From: Gammaproteobacteria bacterium
GTDB lineage: Bacteria > Pseudomonadota > Gammaproteobacteria > Arenicellales > JAJDZL01
Length of the DNA stretch: 37,752 nt
Direction: 5' to 3'
NCBI GenBank assembly: GCA_022823405.1
Contig: JAJDXD010000050.1
Coordinates: forward strand, 1 to 37,752
In this document: piece by piece, positions 16,767-25,165 of the stretch
Numbering within the stretch: the first letter of the stretch is position 1
How the letters are laid out: each line of letters starts with the position of its first letter
Program-made: the position numbers and the translations under genes
Notes under the pieces: generated by a model
What the model saw: the letters and a program-made list of their open reading frames with translations, nothing else
What the model was told of the DNA's origin: nothing
Databases searched by the model: none

Positions 16767-17648
16767 ATGGTATCCGCAGTTCCAGGTCACCAACACCACC
16801 CACTTACTGGAATATTGCTGACCCTCATAGCAATGAGTTTGTTTTCCTGCCAGGATGCGCTCATCAAGCACCTTCTGGCAAACTATTCTGTATTTCAGAT
16901 ACTCTTCATGCGAAGCTTTGTCATTGTGATCCCTCTTTCCTGCATTCTGTTTTACAGGTTCGGAACCCAAGGATTCCGTACCCATAGGGTGCTTGACCAC
17001 TTCAAGCGCGTCACTTTCAACCTTCTCGCATTTTTGAGTTTCTATTTCTCACTGACGCGCATAGATTTAGGACAGGCAACTGCAATCGCTATGTCAGCGC
17101 CCCTTATTACGACAGTACTTTCAGGCCCTATACTCGGCGAACGCGCTACTGGGCGGCAAAAATCAATTGTTGCGGTGGGATTTATTGGTGTCCTATTGGT
17201 CATTCAGCCATTCACGGGTTCGTTTGATTCAATGGGAATCGTAGCAGTCATGATCGGCGCACTGATGTTCTCCTTGCTCGTCATTCAAACTCGCAAGATG
17301 ACTCAAACCGAATCAACTGAACTGATGGTGATATTTGCGGCGTTGACGATTTTGTGTCTGAGCGGTGTGTTGATGCCGGTTTTGTGGGTTACGCCAGTTG
17401 GACAAGACTGGTTTCTGTTATTTGGTGTCGGTTTCATCAGCCTTTTCGCCCAGTTATCAATTGTCCATGCCTATCGATTTGCACCAGTCTACATTCTCGC
17501 ACCGTTTGAATATGTGACGATTCCCTGGGCGCTATTTCTCGGCTGGGCCATTTTTGCTGAATCCCCAACTGTAATCATGTTATTTGGCGTCGCAATCATC
17601 ATCGCGTGCGGTCTTGGAGTGATCCATACCGAACACCGAAAGGTATAG
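16767..17648 (+). CDS. DMT-superfamily (EamA) inner-membrane transporter
   Basis: A 293-residue polytopic membrane protein with the two EamA repeats of drug/metabolite transporters. About ten hydrophobic helices can be counted, beginning with ILLTLIAMSLFSCQDALIKHL and ending with VIMLFGVAIIIACGLGVI. The first repeat ends with APLITTVLSGPILGERATG and the second with APFEYVTIPWALFLGWAIFAES, both typical of the YdcZ/RhaT-like DMT group. The substrate cannot be told from sequence; the neighbouring methylamine genes make an amine or amino-acid derivative possible but unproven. The ATG at 16767 has only a poor ribosome-binding site. It converges with the TolC-like gene 220 nt away; no clear terminator lies between them. 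Confidence 0.88.
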   Translation: MVSAVPGHQHHPLTGILLTLIAMSLFSCQDALIKHLLANYSVFQILFMRSFVIVIPLSCILFYRFGTQGFRTHRVLDHFKRVTFNLLAFLSFYFSLTRIDLGQATAIAMSAPLITTVLSGPILGERATGRQKSIVAVGFIGVLLVIQPFTGSFDSMGIVAVMIGALMFSLLVIQTRKMTQTESTELMVIFAALTILCLSGVLMPVLWVTPVGQDWFLLFGVGFISLFAQLSIVHAYRFAPVYILAPFEYVTIPWALFLGWAIFAESPTVIMLFGVAIIIACGLGVIHTEHRKV

Positions 17649-17867
17649 TGTTTTTGTACAGCAAAGAATTCGATCAATTTATCGTTTCGTCGCAGAACAA
17701 TTTTGCCAATTGATTGTTTTTGCACGAAATTAAACCAATTTCCAACATTAGATATGATCTAAACCGCATTGGAGTAGTACATTCGGTTGGACTGGGAATT
17801 GGTGCCTGCGAGATCAGGCGGACTAAGGACAAATTCAGACAGTGAGCAAATTACTCAATCTGAAGAT

Positions 17868-19154
17868 TTAGTAGGGGTGAACCTGGTTTCCGGTTAAAGC
17901 GTCAATTTCGGACCAGGTCAATGCCAGGTTAAATTTTGTTCGATAATCTTCAAGTGAAGCGCGAAGCAGTTCGGCCTGGGCGTCTCCTAAATCAGAAATT
18001 TCTTCAAGTTCGTAGAGCGTACGAGCGCGGTCCATGTACTGATCTCTGTAATTCAACCTGACCTCAGCAGCACTGACATCCAGATGATAGACTGTCAGTG
18101 CTTTCCACAACTCAAATGAACGCTTACGGACTGCATGCTCGGTTTCCGCTAACTTGGCGCGCGCTCGATCAACCGCAATTTGACTCAATCTACGATCACG
18201 GTTTTTTTGTGACCCCGCGGCTAACGGCACATGAAGACGAAGACCAATTGAAGCAGAATTTCGACTTCCGACTTCTTGTTCCCACTCTGTTGCTTCAAGC
18301 ACGATATCCAGTTGTGGCATAAACTTGGCTTCGGACACCTCAACTGCCATTAACGCTTTTTCCAGATTGAGCTCTGCTTGCTTCAAATCGTAGTTTGTTG
18401 CCAGAATCAGTTCAAGCAGGGTTTCGAATTCCGGTACTTCCCGCTCGACATACTCTGAAAGATCGGGCATTTGAAGGTCTCGTGGTACGTAATCGGTAAA
18501 TCCCATCGCCAAGGCAAGATTACGGCGCGTTTCGATTCGATTAAAGCTGTATTCCTGCCTCTTTGAAAATTCTTCGCGGTAAATCGTTTCCAGTTTCAGA
18601 ACATCGACTTCGGCATGTGCTTCAAACATTTCCATTTCTTCCAGAAACCGATCGAAACGCAAAAATGACAGTGTCATTTTTTCATCTTGAACACTGTAGG
18701 TCAGGTCTGCAATGAGAACATCGAAAAATCGACGCATGATTTCGACTCTTCTCTGCGCGAGCACGTAATCGAGATGATGTTGAGAACGCTGAACCTCGAC
18801 ATTTGCCACAGACTGATCTGCACTTCTGCGACCAAAGTCGTATATGGGATGACTCAAACGTAGAGTTGCAGAACCATCACCAAGTGAGTTTGCACTGCCA
18901 GGCATCGCTCGATCGACGCGCTGCGGATACAAAACCGCCTCTAGATTAAACTGGTTGGCTGAGTTGTGAAAGTCTGAGATGATTTTGGCGGATTCAAGAT
19001 CGGATTCAGCTCCACTGAGCAGTGGGTGAGGACTGTCTGCAAACATCATGACAGCTGATAAATTCAGTGGCTCATCTGGTATTTCAGCTGCAGACACTGC
19101 TACCGATGCAAAGCTCAGACCAATGAGCAATAGGAATTGACTCATTCTCTTCAC
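17868..19154 (-). CDS. TolC-family outer-membrane protein at the end of the sox operon
   Basis: Predicted outer-membrane efflux protein (428 residues) of the TolC/OEP family. It has an N-terminal signal peptide (hydrophobic run FLLLIGLSFASVAVSA, cleavage after about residue 22). It is followed by long heptad-rich helical stretches interrupted by short beta segments such as LRLSHPIYDFGRRS and ASIGLRLHVPLAAGSQKNRD, as in the two OEP repeats. The GTG at 19154 is preferred because AAGGA lies 6 nt upstream; an upstream TTG and a downstream ATG (19145) are alternatives. No inner-membrane pump or periplasmic adaptor is nearby. Its place behind soxW suggests a job linked to sulfur compounds, but the cargo is unknown. 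A 195-nt gap separates it from soxW, so it may have its own promoter. Confidence 0.83.
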   Translation of the reverse strand: MKRMSQFLLLIGLSFASVAVSAAEIPDEPLNLSAVMMFADSPHPLLSGAESDLESAKIISDFHNSANQFNLEAVLYPQRVDRAMPGSANSLGDGSATLRLSHPIYDFGRRSADQSVANVEVQRSQHHLDYVLAQRRVEIMRRFFDVLIADLTYSVQDEKMTLSFLRFDRFLEEMEMFEAHAEVDVLKLETIYREEFSKRQEYSFNRIETRRNLALAMGFTDYVPRDLQMPDLSEYVEREVPEFETLLELILATNYDLKQAELNLEKALMAVEVSEAKFMPQLDIVLEATEWEQEVGSRNSASIGLRLHVPLAAGSQKNRDRRLSQIAVDRARAKLAETEHAVRKRSFELWKALTVYHLDVSAAEVRLNYRDQYMDRARTLYELEEISDLGDAQAELLRASLEDYRTKFNLALTWSEIDALTGNQVHPY

Positions 19155-19349
19155 TGTCAATCCTTACTCATCAATTTAATTTGGGTTGGAATTGTGCGAT
19201 CGGCTATGGTCAAAAATGCAAGTCTTAAGTCAACTACACCAACTGCTTTCCAGCGGTGCTTGAGAGGCTATACCGACTATCTCCATTGTAATTGGAGAAT
19301 GACTCGCAGCAGGAATTGAGTGTCGTATGTCGAGGTAACGACAAACGAA

Positions 19350-19883
19350 TTATCTTCTCGCCCGTTTGAATTTTATGAAATTGCTGTCTTGATAGTGCCC
19401 GTCAGCAACGAACTCTCCCAGCAGCATAAATTCTTCCACATCCTTGGCTGCCCCGGTATAGCGCATGATGCGATTACCTTCCAGATCAAGAAACAGAAAA
19501 ACCGGCGTCGCCCGTATTCGATTGTGCTTGAGCGCCCAATCTTTCTCGGCAATTTCCTCCCCATTGAAATCAACAACCAGATTGTCCCCTTCGACATTCA
19601 TCATCAGACAGCGGAAGTTCTGTCGAAAATAATCCTGAACTTCTGACTGGTTTAATACCATTGCTTTCATTCGATCGCACCAGGGACAGTCATTGAGTTC
19701 AAACATGACCATGATTCCCGTTTGACCTTCTTCAAGGGCAAGTTCTACCTCTTCTTGAAGATCGCCAAACGTCTGATGGAAGAAGTGCTCCTCTGGGTCT
19801 CGGATTTCAGCTAAGGCTGTTCCAAATCCGCTCAGAATGATCAGCAGTGAGGCAAAAAATAAACTACTGAATCGCTTCATCAT
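19350..19883 (-). CDS. soxW: periplasmic thioredoxin SoxW
   Basis: Exported thioredoxin-like protein (177 residues) with a signal peptide (about residues 1-25) and one redox motif CPWC at Cys66-Cys69, followed by the cis-proline region ATPVFLFLDLEGN. SoxW proteins keep Sox components, notably the SoxY carrier cysteine, in working redox state. An in-frame GTG sits 12 nt upstream; the ATG at 19883, with GAGGG just ahead, is preferred, and the next codon is also ATG. It lies 66 nt after soxB in the same orientation, which supports membership of the thiosulfate-oxidation operon. The general family is the SoxW/DUF255-like thioredoxins also represented by the two-domain protein at 34904-36019. Confidence 0.88.
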   Translation of the reverse strand: MMKRFSSLFFASLLIILSGFGTALAEIRDPEEHFFHQTFGDLQEEVELALEEGQTGIMVMFELNDCPWCDRMKAMVLNQSEVQDYFRQNFRCLMMNVEGDNLVVDFNGEEIAEKDWALKHNRIRATPVFLFLDLEGNRIMRYTGAAKDVEEFMLLGEFVADGHYQDSNFIKFKRARR

Positions 19884-19949
19884 CCATACCCTCACTCAAA
19901 ATGATAATGTTAGTGTTCTATTCTAACACTTGGATTTCTTCACCTGCAG

Positions 19950-21707
19950 TCAGGTATTCATTTTCCAATCGCCAACCCCAGGATTACCAGACTTAATCAG
20001 TACCTGTGGCTGATGTAGTGATGTAACTGATATTGTCTGTTCGGTCCTGAGATGGTCCGCGACGAGGTCCCATACTGGTGGGCCCGGTGAAACCTGCCCT
20101 ACAGTTGCCCAACCTGTTACGGAATAACTTTTTCCTGCCTCGATGAGTTCTCCACTCGCCAACCTCATATCCGAAATTCTCGAACCCATTGTCTGGTCAA
20201 CTTCAAGGGTATACGACATACCGGAAATTCGCACCATGTCACCACCCTGTTGATAAAACGGATCTGGATTAAAGGCATTATCTGCCACATCTTCTAGAAT
20301 CAGTTTCAGGGTTTCACCAGTCATTTCCTGCACATAAGTTTCCGGATAAGTCATGGCGGTTTGCGTCATCACATCTTCAAACGTGATCGTCTGACCCGGT
20401 ATGATTGATGTTCCCCATCGAAAGCCCGGAGAAAGTGCAATTTGGGCATTGTAGTGAGAGCGCAACGCGTTGCAAATGACTTCATCAAATGTTCCGTTAA
20501 AATTACCACGCCTGAATAACAGTGATTCGGAAACAGCGAGTTCTTCAGAAAGCTGGTCAGCGTACGGTGCTCGACTTTGACGGATAAAGGCTTCCATTTC
20601 GGGGTTAGCAGTCAGGTAGTTTCCAAAAATCGGCAGTAAACGATACTTGGTATCCACCACACCCTTGTTGCCGAACTGCAGGTCCAAAACCCCGACAAAC
20701 TTTCCGTTTGAACCGGCATTGGTTACCAGTGTCGTTCCCCGCTCATTTGGAACTTTAACCGGCACAGGTATTGCGTCGTGAGTATGGCCACCCAAAATAG
20801 CATCAATGCCTGACACAATGCCGGCCAATTTCACATCAACATCCATGCCGTTGTGTGACAGTAAAACCACTGCATCCGGACTTTCACTGTCGTGGATGTT
20901 ATCAACCAACTCCTGCAGTTCATCTGCACGAATTCCAAATGTCCAGTCTGGTATATTTCTGGATGGATTGGCAATGGGCGTGTATGGAAATGCCTGCCCA
21001 ATTATGGCAACATCAAAACCGCCTAAGGAGCGCATGGCATAAGGCGGAAATGCGTGCCCGGTAAAGTCGTCATAAACCGGCTTTTCGTCGAACAGTGCCT
21101 CTTCAGTCAGAAAGATGTTCTGTGCGACGAATTCCCCATCAAACGATTCCAGGTTCTGCTGAAACACTTCAGGTGTATAGGTGAATTCCCAGTGGCCGGT
21201 TGCGATATCAACCCCCAAAAGGTTATTCGCCTGGACCATTTCCATACCATTCGTCCAAAGTGCTGTTGCGGTGCCCTGCCAACTGTCTCCCCCGTCCAAC
21301 AAAAGCGTGCGTTCTGAACCGAAGTTCTGTCGCAACTGGTTGACCAGAGTTTTCAAGTAAGCATATCCTCCGACCTTGCCAAACTTCTCGGCGAGTCTCG
21401 GAAAATCGTTATAGGTGAATGCGTACGCTTCTGCAGAATTTGGCTCGATACCAAAGGTTTTTAGAAACTGAGAACCAACAATGTGGGGTGGGCGACCCCA
21501 ACTATCACCAATTCCAATATTGATATGTGGTTCCCGAAAGTAAACCGGATTCAACTGAGCATGGGTGTCGGTAATATGAAGCAGCCGAACCTGGCCGAAT
21601 GACGGGACATCATAAATGTTAGTGCCGGCGGATAGACCCGCCGGCAACATTCCTGAGACAGATGCGGCTGCAACCGCCTGCATGAATTCTCGGCGACTAA
21701 GGTGCAC
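19950..21707 (-). CDS. soxB: thiosulfohydrolase SoxB
   Basis: Periplasmic dimanganese enzyme (585 residues) of the 5'-nucleotidase family that hydrolyses the terminal sulfonate from SoxY-bound S-thiosulfonate, releasing sulfate. A twin-arginine signal (SRREFMQAVAAAS) opens the protein, so it is exported folded. Metal-site motifs are LLHITDTHAQ (His44, Asp47, His49), DGGDSWQG, GHWEFTY, LLSHNG and GGHTHD. The C-terminal nucleotidase domain follows from about residue 380. The start is GTG with AAGG just upstream. It comes after soxK with a 130-nt gap, the longest inside the main operon. The sequence is full and all catalytic motifs are present. Confidence 0.96.
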   Translation of the reverse strand: MHLSRREFMQAVAAASVSGMLPAGLSAGTNIYDVPSFGQVRLLHITDTHAQLNPVYFREPHINIGIGDSWGRPPHIVGSQFLKTFGIEPNSAEAYAFTYNDFPRLAEKFGKVGGYAYLKTLVNQLRQNFGSERTLLLDGGDSWQGTATALWTNGMEMVQANNLLGVDIATGHWEFTYTPEVFQQNLESFDGEFVAQNIFLTEEALFDEKPVYDDFTGHAFPPYAMRSLGGFDVAIIGQAFPYTPIANPSRNIPDWTFGIRADELQELVDNIHDSESPDAVVLLSHNGMDVDVKLAGIVSGIDAILGGHTHDAIPVPVKVPNERGTTLVTNAGSNGKFVGVLDLQFGNKGVVDTKYRLLPIFGNYLTANPEMEAFIRQSRAPYADQLSEELAVSESLLFRRGNFNGTFDEVICNALRSHYNAQIALSPGFRWGTSIIPGQTITFEDVMTQTAMTYPETYVQEMTGETLKLILEDVADNAFNPDPFYQQGGDMVRISGMSYTLEVDQTMGSRISDMRLASGELIEAGKSYSVTGWATVGQVSPGPPVWDLVADHLRTEQTISVTSLHQPQVLIKSGNPGVGDWKMNT

Positions 21708-21837
21708 GGTACCTTAATTGAAAACTGAATGGATAAAAGGACTGCTCACCATAAGTTGGTCATACTGCTGCATACAGTCGCAAGTTTCCAGTTTACCGAT
21801 TATTTCGAGATTTTCGTTTAAATGTCACTCGGTAGAA

Positions 21838-22152
21838 CTACCGAATGACTCGACCCTCCCACAGAGCGCCTTCACGTTTGGCCTGGACAATTCCAGCCTC
21901 ACCCTGAAGCTTGGCCTCCGCTACGAGTTCCATTGCTTTTTTCAGATCTCCGGCAGTAGCAGTTTCCTGCGCTTTTCTCAAAATTTTGGCAGTGTCGCGC
22001 CACTCATGACCTAATTCGCCAGCCATTTTCCGAGCGTCATTCGCTTCAGCAAACGCCTTGTTGAAATCCTCAGCGGTTGGTTCTGATGCGCCGACAACAC
22101 AAGCAGTGAAAAATAATGCACAGGCAACTATAGTACGCAAAATTGATTTCAT
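21838..22152 (-). CDS. soxK: SoxXA-binding protein SoxK
   Basis: A 104-residue exported protein with a signal peptide (ILRTIVACALFFTACVVGA) followed by an all-helical, charged mature part (EDFNKAFAEANDARKMAGELGHEW ... KAMELVAEAKLQGEAGIVQAK). This is the pattern of SoxK, which joins SoxX and SoxA in a trimeric SoxXAK complex in several gamma- and betaproteobacteria and green sulfur bacteria. It lies 19 nt downstream of soxA, exactly where SoxK is expected (order XYZAKB). A GGGAGA ribosome-binding site precedes the ATG. Confidence 0.9.
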   Translation of the reverse strand: MKSILRTIVACALFFTACVVGASEPTAEDFNKAFAEANDARKMAGELGHEWRDTAKILRKAQETATAGDLKKAMELVAEAKLQGEAGIVQAKREGALWEGRVIR

Positions 22153-22171
22153 GTTGTTCTCCCTAGTTCAA

Positions 22172-23008
22172 TTACTTGCGAACGCCAGGGCCGTTGTATT
22201 CCAGCCCATTGCTCATATAGGTAAGAAAATATTCAAGATTGCGGTACTCTTCGCCCTGCGCCTTGAACGCTTTGGCTCGAACCTGCTGGTTACAACCGCT
22301 GAATCGACGGTGCAGAGTGCCAATCGCACCCCATTTCAACCGATATACCGGAAAATGACTGGTATGCCCTAAAGCGGGACTCAGAAGTTCTGTTCGAATA
22401 TAGCCGCCAGAACCGCCGACATGGCAATCAGCACAGGCAAAATTCAACTGACCACGCTTGGTGTAGTAGAATTGTTTACCCATTTCATAGGCTGCCAATG
22501 CACGCGGATCATCAGGAATCACCACATTGATTGTCTCGCCGCGCGAAGTGTATGCCATATAGGCTGTCAGCTCAGCTATTTTGCCTCTCTTGTACTTGAA
22601 TGGCTTTTCTCCATTCGCTTCCCGACATTGGTTGATCGCCAATTCCAGCGTTATAACCTGTCCCTGTTCCAAATCGAAATAGGGATAGTTCTGCCGAATT
22701 CCAATCCCACCATTTTCAAAACAGTCAGCGTAAGTCTTGCCATTGGCAAACGGGGTGTTGAAAATTGTCTCTCCCTGTTCCAGCGCCAACTCATATGGCG
22801 GAAACTCTTCAAGCGTCTGCCACTGTTCACGGGAAGGCATGTCGATGGAATAAACGCCATTGATAAAATCATCCTTTGGAACATCCGCGAACTTAGTCAA
22901 GTAGTAATTCTGAAATGCAATCCGATCCTCTTCGGGTGTCGATAATGCAACTGTCGATACGCCGGCAAAAAAGCAACCAAGCGCAAAGCATGCAATCAGT
23001 TTTTTCAT
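22172..23008 (-). CDS. soxA: cytochrome c subunit SoxA (monoheme type)
   Basis: Catalytic cytochrome of SoxXA(K), which couples thiosulfate to the SoxY cysteine. After a signal peptide (about residues 1-22), one c-type heme motif is seen, CADCH at 192-196, and the unusual cysteine ligand/active-site residue Cys239 in RFSGCNQQ. The N-terminal heme site of diheme SoxA is lost; Cys96 and Cys128 there probably form a disulfide. This marks it as the monoheme class that goes with SoxK. It is 278 residues, full length for the family. It sits between soxZ and soxK with short gaps. Confidence 0.95.
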   Translation of the reverse strand: MKKLIACFALGCFFAGVSTVALSTPEEDRIAFQNYYLTKFADVPKDDFINGVYSIDMPSREQWQTLEEFPPYELALEQGETIFNTPFANGKTYADCFENGGIGIRQNYPYFDLEQGQVITLELAINQCREANGEKPFKYKRGKIAELTAYMAYTSRGETINVVIPDDPRALAAYEMGKQFYYTKRGQLNFACADCHVGGSGGYIRTELLSPALGHTSHFPVYRLKWGAIGTLHRRFSGCNQQVRAKAFKAQGEEYRNLEYFLTYMSNGLEYNGPGVRK

Positions 23009-23050
23009 AGATATTATTCTCCGTAGTTCTGGAAACGTACGCTTGAGCGC

Positions 23051-23362
23051 CTATCCGATTGTGTATTCTCTCTCACCCGATTTTCCTGTATTGTCATGCC
23101 AGGTCAGTAGTAGAGTATCACCAGCCTGTGGACCGCTAATCGAAAATGAAAGATACGGATTTTTTGAAATTGCAGGACCCCAATGCGCCCGTAGCATTTC
23201 CTTTCCCTGCCACTGGCAGGTTACAACATCGACGAAGTGCGCTGGAATCAACTCACCAGTCTTGGAATCTTTACGCTGACCGGTTTCCATCGGATGTTTG
23301 ATGAGCATCTTGACCTGAACGTTATTGTTACTGGTCATTTTTGCTTTTGCTTTAATAGACAT
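23051..23362 (-). CDS. soxZ: sulfur carrier partner SoxZ
   Basis: A 103-residue protein with the immunoglobulin-like fold of SoxZ, partner of SoxY in the SoxYZ carrier. Recognisable blocks are VQVKMLIKHPMETGQRKD, PAHFVDVVTCQWQGKEML, and the C-terminal LLLTWHDNTGKSGE. No signal peptide is present, as usual, because SoxZ is exported with Tat-dependent SoxY. A GAGG ribosome-binding site precedes the ATG, and soxY ends 25 nt upstream. Confidence 0.95.
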   Translation of the reverse strand: MSIKAKAKMTSNNNVQVKMLIKHPMETGQRKDSKTGELIPAHFVDVVTCQWQGKEMLRAHWGPAISKNPYLSFSISGPQAGDTLLLTWHDNTGKSGEREYTIG

Positions 23363-23387
23363 AATTTTTTACCTCATCAAATGCGCA

Positions 23388-23867
23388 TTAACCACCGCAA
23401 CCGCCGATGGTTACTTTAACTTCACTAGCGCCTCTGAAAATCTGGCCATTGGACTTCACCAAGGCAACCACATCAGAGGTTTTTCCCATTTTGATTCGAA
23501 CGGATACTTCTGGCACCACTCCAGGCTGCAGATCAAATGCGGCAACCATCGGTGCAGGATTCTTGGGAACAAGAATAGCAATGGACTCGACATCGTCCAT
23601 ATTGGCTGTGACCTTGATTGGTACAACTGCACCATTTTCGGCAATTTCTGGACCTTTCACAACGATCGCATCGCTGTCCTGAATGCCATTTTCGCCAAAC
23701 AAGGCTTTAAGTGTGCCATCGACATCATCAGCATCAAAAGCCATCTGTGGTCGATTGGCTGCGTGGGCTAAGTTGCCGATCAGTCCCCAGGATGCCGCCA
23801 GTGCAACCAAACCTGTTGCTGCCGCACCTTTGAGAACTGCACGCCGTTGTAGCTCTTTAGTTTTCAT
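23388..23867 (-). CDS. soxY: sulfur carrier protein SoxY
   Basis: Periplasmic carrier (159 residues) that holds sulfur intermediates on a C-terminal cysteine. The last residues are GGCGG, the essential swinging-arm motif. The N terminus has a twin-arginine signal (LQRRAVLKGAAATGLVALAA). The start at 23867 is chosen over GTG/ATG codons 6-9 nt upstream because it has the best spacing from AGAGG. Without soxCD in the operon, the persulfide left on this cysteine after SoxB action is not oxidised by sulfane dehydrogenase and would have to go to sulfur globules or another acceptor. Confidence 0.95.
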   Translation of the reverse strand: MKTKELQRRAVLKGAAATGLVALAASWGLIGNLAHAANRPQMAFDADDVDGTLKALFGENGIQDSDAIVVKGPEIAENGAVVPIKVTANMDDVESIAILVPKNPAPMVAAFDLQPGVVPEVSVRIKMGKTSDVVALVKSNGQIFRGASEVKVTIGGCGG

Positions 23868-23879
23868 ATACATCACCTC

Positions 23880-24239
23880 TTACAGTGTATGGACATATTC
23901 AGTTATTTTATCGATTTCGTCGTCGGTGAGGATGCCATGGCGACCGAAAGGTGGCATCATTGTGTTGGGATTCGATGCCGTTGCGTCCCAAATTCGGCCA
24001 TATAGTTTTGCCTTATCGGGAAATCGCTGCTTCATAAAGATGAGCGGCGGACCGTGCGTACCTGGCATTTCACCATCTCCCATAATGTGGCAGGAGAGGC
24101 AATTCCCCTTTCTGCGGTCGACAGCGAGTTTCTTTCCTTCTGCAATTACCTCCGCATCAGCAAAACTCACTTCTGTGGTCACAGCCGATACAGAAATCAC
24201 TGCAATGAACGAAATAATTCCTAGTGCTGTTTTCATCAT
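23880..24239 (-). CDS. soxX: cytochrome c subunit SoxX
   Basis: A 119-residue monoheme cytochrome c, electron-accepting partner of SoxA. Signal peptide about residues 1-27, heme motif CLSCH at 47-51, and a methionine ligand region NTMMPPFG (Met94 or Met95). It is the first gene of the sox operon, 12 nt before soxY. An AGAGGAG ribosome-binding site lies 12-13 nt before the first of two adjacent ATG codons. Upstream is a 538-nt region shared with the divergent ArsR-type regulator gene. Confidence 0.95.
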   Translation of the reverse strand: MMKTALGIISFIAVISVSAVTTEVSFADAEVIAEGKKLAVDRRKGNCLSCHIMGDGEMPGTHGPPLIFMKQRFPDKAKLYGRIWDATASNPNTMMPPFGRHGILTDDEIDKITEYVHTL

Positions 24240-24777
24240 CGTATTTTAATCACTCCTCTGACAAATTAAAGTTGACTATCAAATGACCTAGCATTTTGAG
24301 ATCAAAAACCTGAACTTAAACAATGTATGCAATGGTTGAATCAAGATCGAAATTTGCACTCATTCAGGGAAACTCCTTCAAACTTTGAATACCACACCAA
24401 CAAATTGAAACGGTTCGCTGAAAAATTTGGATGAAGCGAAAAACCCCACCATGTTCAGTAATTATTTGACCAAATTGTTCAAAAATTGTTCGCCGCTAAT
24501 CGAATCAAACTCATTCTATGGAGATGCGCTTGATCAGGAGCGGCAGACTATCAATATGGGGTGGCCGAATGCAGCCAATTTGTTATATGATTATTCTGGT
24601 AAACTTACTCTAAATCTTATGGTTTATGCGTCAAGGTTTGAGTTAGAGTCACTGTATTTTACAAAACAGAATAAAATTTGCAAATTAATTGTAGTTTTTT
24701 CAAATTAGTGTTTCGCGAGTTCAGATTCCTAATAATTTTTTGCACATATTCCGCTATTTTCCTTTACTTTATACCTA
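24240..24777. promoter_or_regulatory. divergent control region between the sox operon and the ArsR gene
   Basis: A 538-nt AT-rich region between soxX (minus) and the sensor gene (plus), unusually long for this compact window. It contains the 12-bp palindrome at 24675-24686 and a partial copy (AATTTGCA) at 24351-24358 nearer soxX. A direct repeat CAATG-TATG-CAATG occurs in the soxX-proximal part. I could not assign clear -35/-10 pairs. A 93-codon TTG-started frame at 24427-24708 shows no protein-like features and is not called as a gene. Confidence 0.55.
24675..24686. promoter_or_regulatory. 12-bp perfect palindrome, candidate operator of the ArsR-type sensor
   Basis: AATTTGCAAATT is a perfect 12-bp palindrome about 90 nt upstream of the regulator start. 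AATTTGCA, eight of its twelve bases, recurs at 24351-24358, about 110 nt upstream of soxX. ArsR-family dimers bind AT-rich palindromes of this size, so both could be sites for the protein encoded at 24778. Confidence 0.4.
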
Positions 24778-25137
24778 ATGAATCTGACGCCTGACGAACT
24801 CAAGACGATTGCTGCGGAAGCCAGTGATTTTCTGAAGCAGCTAGCCAACAAGCAACGTCTGATGATCCTCTGTCACCTGCTAGATGGCGAAATGTCCGTC
24901 AGTCAACTGCAGGACAGAATTAGAATTGAGCAGTCATCCATATCCCAACACCTGGCAAAACTTCGTAAACAAGGCATTATCACATCGCGTCGGAATTCTC
25001 GCTTAAAGTACTACTCGATTAATGACGAAAAAGTGCAACAAGTTATTGAACTTCTGCACACTATGTACTGCGAACCGAATATTCAAAAGTTAACGACAGT
25101 TGAGAACGCTGATTCCGTGGCACAGGTTTCGGATTAG
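24778..25137 (+). CDS. ArsR-family sulfane-sulfur sensor (SqrR/BigR/SoxR-like repressor)
   Basis: A 119-residue winged-helix repressor. The recognition region is SSISQHLAKLRKQGIITSRR, followed by the wing SRLKYYSI. Two cysteines stand exactly where persulfide-sensing ArsR proteins have theirs: Cys32 in RLMILCHLL and Cys98 in LLHTMYCEP. In SqrR, BigR and the SoxR/sHdrR repressors of Hyphomicrobium these form a polysulfide bridge when sulfane sulfur is present, releasing DNA. Metal-binding histidine/cysteine clusters of ArsR or SmtB are absent. It diverges from soxX and is 28 nt upstream of the PKS start on the same strand, so it may control both. There is no ribosome-binding site before the ATG, so a leaderless transcript is possible. 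Confidence 0.88.
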   Translation: MNLTPDELKTIAAEASDFLKQLANKQRLMILCHLLDGEMSVSQLQDRIRIEQSSISQHLAKLRKQGIITSRRNSRLKYYSINDEKVQQVIELLHTMYCEPNIQKLTTVENADSVAQVSD

Positions 25138-25165
25138 CTGTCGATTATCAAACTGATCCATCAAT

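Noticed and set aside
17802..17822. Hairpin GCCTG-CGAGAT-CAGGC between the convergent DMT and TolC genes as a terminator
   Set aside because: The stem is only 5 bp and no T-run follows on either strand.
19137..19319. 60-codon open frame opposite the TolC start region
   Set aside because: It overlaps the signal-peptide region of the TolC gene on the other strand and has no protein-like features.
24427..24708. 93-codon open frame with a TTG start between soxX and the ArsR gene
   Set aside because: No ribosome-binding site, no recognisable motif and an AT-driven composition; it overlaps the likely control region.
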